Assembly (NCBI GenBank): GCA_023439125.1
Contig: JAEXOU010000006.1
Coordinates: 124,001-188,000, forward strand
Direction: 5' to 3'
DNA length: 64,000 nucleotides
From: Bacillota bacterium
Lineage (GTDB): Bacteria > Bacillota > Clostridia > Lachnospirales > Lachnospiraceae
A model generated the notes under the pieces. That model was given only the letters and a program-made list of their open reading frames with translations. It made no database searches and was not told the origin of the DNA. Below are positions 61,183 to 64,000 of the stretch, piece after piece. How positions within the stretch are numbered: position 1 is the first letter of the stretch; each line of letters begins with the position of its first letter. The position numbers and the translations under genes are program-made.

Positions 61183-63234
61183 ATGAAAAATAGAAGAAAG
61201 CTTTATGGACCAATGAAAGCATATTTAAGATGGCCATTATATCTTACGGCTTTACTTGTTTCGATGAATTTGTGCATATATGTAATTGATCGCAAAGCAA
61301 GTATCGTGATGGCTTGCTTTGTCCTTCTTTATTTTGTAATCGCTGTATCCTTATACTTTGTGAAACGACCAAATATCATGGGTGACATGGTACGATTTGC
61401 AACGAATTACGGACAGGTACAGAGTAAATTATTAAAAGAATTCTCTATACCTTATGCTGTGTTAGATAACACAGGAAAGATGCTATGGGCAAATGATGAA
61501 TTCTGCGATGTTATAGGTGTTGAACGCAGAGCAAAGCACGCAATTACAAATATATTTCCTGAGATAACAGGCGACATTTTACCAGTAAGTGAAGTGGATG
61601 TGCAAGTACATCTTGAATTTAAAGAATCCAATTATTGTGTAGTACTGCGAAAAGTAGCTATACCAGACTTTGATGAAGATTCGTTTTATATACAAGAAGA
61701 GTTGAATGGGGATAGTGCTTATCTGATTGCGATGTATTTGCATGATGAAACAGAAATTGTTTCACTTCAAAAGGAAAATCGTGAACAGAGGATGATAGTT
61801 GGTCTTTTGTATATCGATAATTATGAAGAAGCTCTAGAAAGCATAGATGAAGTAAGACGTTCGTTGTTAACTGCTTTGGTTGATCGAAAAATAAATAAAT
61901 ATATGCAAAGTATAGATGCAGTAATTAAGAAACTTGAAAAAGATAAGTATATCTTTGTATTTCAAAATAAATATTTGCAACAGCTACAGAATAATAAATT
62001 TTCGATTCTCGAAGAGGTTCGCAGCGTAAATATCGGAAATGAGATGTCTGTAACAATCAGTATGGGACTCGGTGTAAATGCTGAATCATATCAAAGAGGC
62101 TATGATCTTTCGCGTGCAGCCATTGACTTAGCTCTCGGCCGAGGTGGTGATCAGGCTGTAGTTAAAGAAGGCGAAAAGATTTATTACTATGGTGGCAAGA
62201 GTATCTCTGTAGAGAAAAATACAAGAGTAAAAGCAAGAGTTAAGGCACATGCCTTGAAGGAATTCATTGAGGCGAAGGACAAGATTGTAATTATGGGACA
62301 TTCCATTGGTGACGTGGATTCTTTCGGTGCGGCAATTGGTGTTTATCGTATTGCAAAGACATTGGGTAAGAAGGCTCATATTGTTGTAAATGAAGTAACA
62401 ACTTCTGTACGTCCTATTTTAACAAGATTCATGAATAATCCAGACTATGAAGAGGATATGATATTAAATAGTGCTACTGCTATTGAAGTAGTTGATATGA
62501 ATACATTATTGGTCGTAGTAGACGTTAATCGACCAAATTATACAGAGTGTCCGGAGTTACTAAATCTGACGAAAACAATTATTGTATTAGATCATCATCG
62601 ACAAACAGGAGAAGCAGTTGAGAACGCTGTATTATCTTATATTGAACCGTATGCTTCTTCTTCATGTGAGATGGTTGCAGAAATCTTACAGTACATTGGT
62701 GATGGTTTGAAGCTTCGCCAAGTTGAAGCGGATGCAATGTACTCAGGTATCATGATTGATACTAATAACTTTTTAACAAAGACAGGTGTCCGAACTTTTG
62801 AAGCAGCAGCTTATTTAAGACGAAGTGGTGCAGATGTTACAAGAATTCGTAAATCTTTTAGAACTGACATGACTGAATATATGGCAAAGGCACAGGCAAT
62901 TACTTCAACTGAAATTGTACTTGGAAAGTTTGCGTTTGCTGAATGTGCAAGTGAAGGAATCGAAAGCCCAACTGTACTTTGTGCACAGGTTGCGAATGAA
63001 TTAATGAATATTAATAATATTGTAGCTTCCTTTGTATTTACTTCTTTAGGAGGGAAAATCTTTATTAGTGCACGTTCCATTGATGAACTAAATGTTCAAG
63101 TTGTAATGGAGAAAATTGGTGGCGGTGGTCATATGAGTGTAGCAGGTGCACAATTAGTTGATTGTACAGTTTTAGAAGCAATGGATAAAGTGAAGGATAT
63201 ATTAAACACAATGACACAGGAGGGTGACATATAA
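61183..63234 (+). CDS. gdpP: Cyclic-di-AMP phosphodiesterase GdpP (DHH family)
   Basis: 683 residues. Two N-terminal membrane helices (about 15-60), a PAS domain (about 75-150), a degenerate GGDEF domain (about 170-300) and DHH-DHHA1 (about 330-683). DHH motifs: MGHSIGDVDSFGAA, VVDVNRPNY, VLDHHRQTG and the C-terminal GGGGHMSVAGAQL. GdpP hydrolyses c-di-AMP at the membrane, affecting cell wall and osmotic balance. ATG at 61183 has AAAGGAG. The stop overlaps the rplI start by one base (TAATG), giving the conserved gdpP-rplI-dnaB order. Confidence 0.96.
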   Translation: MKNRRKLYGPMKAYLRWPLYLTALLVSMNLCIYVIDRKASIVMACFVLLYFVIAVSLYFVKRPNIMGDMVRFATNYGQVQSKLLKEFSIPYAVLDNTGKMLWANDEFCDVIGVERRAKHAITNIFPEITGDILPVSEVDVQVHLEFKESNYCVVLRKVAIPDFDEDSFYIQEELNGDSAYLIAMYLHDETEIVSLQKENREQRMIVGLLYIDNYEEALESIDEVRRSLLTALVDRKINKYMQSIDAVIKKLEKDKYIFVFQNKYLQQLQNNKFSILEEVRSVNIGNEMSVTISMGLGVNAESYQRGYDLSRAAIDLALGRGGDQAVVKEGEKIYYYGGKSISVEKNTRVKARVKAHALKEFIEAKDKIVIMGHSIGDVDSFGAAIGVYRIAKTLGKKAHIVVNEVTTSVRPILTRFMNNPDYEEDMILNSATAIEVVDMNTLLVVVDVNRPNYTECPELLNLTKTIIVLDHHRQTGEAVENAVLSYIEPYASSSCEMVAEILQYIGDGLKLRQVEADAMYSGIMIDTNNFLTKTGVRTFEAAAYLRRSGADVTRIRKSFRTDMTEYMAKAQAITSTEIVLGKFAFAECASEGIESPTVLCAQVANELMNINNIVASFVFTSLGGKIFISARSIDELNVQVVMEKIGGGGHMSVAGAQLVDCTVLEAMDKVKDILNTMTQEGDI

Positions 63235-63680
63235 TGCAGATTATTTTATTAGAAGATGTAAAATCACATGGAAAAAAGGGCGATATCGTCAATGTTAGTG
63301 ATGGTTATGCTAGAAACTTTATCATACCTAAAAAACTAGGTTTAGAAGCTACTCCAAAGAACCTAAATGATTTAAAACTCCAAAAAGCGGCAGAGTTGAA
63401 AAAGCAACAAGAAATCTTAGAAGCAGCTCAAAAACTAAAAGCAGAGATTGATGAGAAAAGTATCATTTTAAAAATTAAGGCTGGTGAAGGTGGACGTACC
63501 TTCGGTTCAATTTCCACAAAGGAAATACAGCAAGCTATGAAGGAACAGTTAGGTTACGACATTGACAAAAAGAAATTCAACTTGACCAATCCAATTCGTA
63601 ATATGGGAACCTATACGGTACCAATTAAATTACATCCAAATGTAGTGGCTGAGTTAAAAGTTAAAGTTGATACACTATAG
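63234..63680 (+). CDS. rplI: 50S ribosomal protein L9
   Basis: 148 residues: start MQIILLEDVKSHGKKGDIV, VSDGYARNFIIPKKLG, then the long central helix and C-terminal domain (GEGGRTFGSISTKEI). Starts on the last base of gdpP; AGGAGGGTG upstream lies within that gene. Confidence 0.97.
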   Translation: MQIILLEDVKSHGKKGDIVNVSDGYARNFIIPKKLGLEATPKNLNDLKLQKAAELKKQQEILEAAQKLKAEIDEKSIILKIKAGEGGRTFGSISTKEIQQAMKEQLGYDIDKKKFNLTNPIRNMGTYTVPIKLHPNVVAELKVKVDTL

Positions 63681-63728
63681 TTTATATATGTAGTAGATTT
63701 ATTGTAGAGCAATAGAAAGGAACTTTCG

Positions 63729-64000
63729 ATGGATGAGGCGTTTATAAAAAAAATACAACCGCATAGTGCAGAAGCAGAGCAGTCGGTTATCGGATCCATG
63801 ATTATGGATCGTGATGCCATTATTGCAGCCTCAGAAATCTTAACTTCAGAGGATTTCTACCAGCACCAATATAGTGTCTTGTATGATGCAATGATGGAGT
63901 TATTTAATGAAGGAAAACCAGTTGACTTAATTACTCTTCAAAATAAATTAAGAGAAAAAGAAGTTCCACCAGAATTATGCAGTATTGAGTTCATAAGTGA
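63729..64000 (+). CDS. dnaB: Replicative DNA helicase DnaB (N-terminal part, cut by window end)
   Basis: 90 complete codons before the window ends: MDEAFIKKIQPHSAEAEQ, VIGSMIMDRDAIIAA, EDFYQHQYSVLYDAM, PVDLITLQNKL. This is the N-terminal domain of DnaB (DnaC in Bacillus), which loads at the replication fork. GAAAGGAAC precedes the ATG. Partial at the 3' end. Confidence 0.92.
   Translation, partial: MDEAFIKKIQPHSAEAEQSVIGSMIMDRDAIIAASEILTSEDFYQHQYSVLYDAMMELFNEGKPVDLITLQNKLREKEVPPELCSIEFIS

Overview
The window looks like a chromosomal segment of an AT-rich, anaerobic, spore-forming member of the Lachnospiraceae (Clostridium cluster XIVa), in the neighbourhood of plant-degrading species such as Lachnoclostridium phytofermentans. 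This is inferred from the mix of genes: SpoIIR, SpoIIQ and SipL-type sporulation proteins, an NADH-linked [FeFe] hydrogenase, reverse rubrerythrin with a PerR-type regulator, a GH9 cellulase lipoprotein, DUF951, DUF1934 and Veg, and strong AGGAGG-type ribosome binding sites with frequent TTG starts. No rRNA, tRNA, CRISPR array, phage or intact insertion sequence was seen.

Layout. 0-4 kb: a repeat hairpin and a large c-di-GMP protein (GGDEF-GGDEF-EAL). 4-7.4 kb: an HflK/HflC pair and a lipoprotein hydrolase. 7.5-12.2 kb: clpB and a DEAD-box RNA helicase behind a leader with a strong promoter and a terminator hairpin. 12.2-19.6 kb: a CPBP protease, a HAD phosphatase, a two-gene ABC transporter, a DUF2871 protein, reverse rubrerythrin, PerR, Veg and a PrcB-like lipoprotein. 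19.6-23 kb: a MoxR / DUF58 / DUF4129 operon. 23-28.1 kb: an electron-bifurcating type hydrogenase operon (HndA, an HATPase protein, HndB, HndC, HndD). 28.6-31.8 kb: a divergent cluster (DRTGG, RsbW-like ATPase, catalytically altered [FeFe]-hydrogenase-like sensor, DRTGG, PHP phosphoesterase). A perfect Rex-like palindrome sits between the -35 and -10 elements of the likely hydrogenase promoter. 31.8-43 kb: sipL-like gene, ispE, spoIIR, ddl, murI, DUF1934, plsC, spoIIQ-like gene with a sigma-F-like promoter, hemolysin III and DUF951. 43-50.7 kb: a two-component system divergent from two sugar-type ABC permeases that are followed by a coiled-coil adaptor and a MacB-like membrane protein, with no solute-binding protein or ATPase. 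50.8-56.4 kb: GH9 cellulase divergent from an ECF sigma factor, an RsgI-like anti-sigma factor and a secreted repeat protein. 56.5-64 kb: rpsF-ssb-rpsR, an orphan protein, an AraC/GyrI-type regulator with a DUF3795 protein, then gdpP-rplI-dnaB (dnaB cut by the window end).

Two things stand out. First, a family of intergenic hairpin elements has a conserved apical core carried on perfect 26-bp inverted arms whose sequences differ completely from copy to copy (58-177 and 32468-32584, with a shorter relative at 34395-34473). A second, partly similar 99-bp element occurs at 38802 and 41471. All lie at gene 3' ends, often just after an intrinsic terminator. Second, the cluster at 28.6-31.8 kb looks like a redox- or hydrogen-sensing regulatory module facing the hydrogenase operon.
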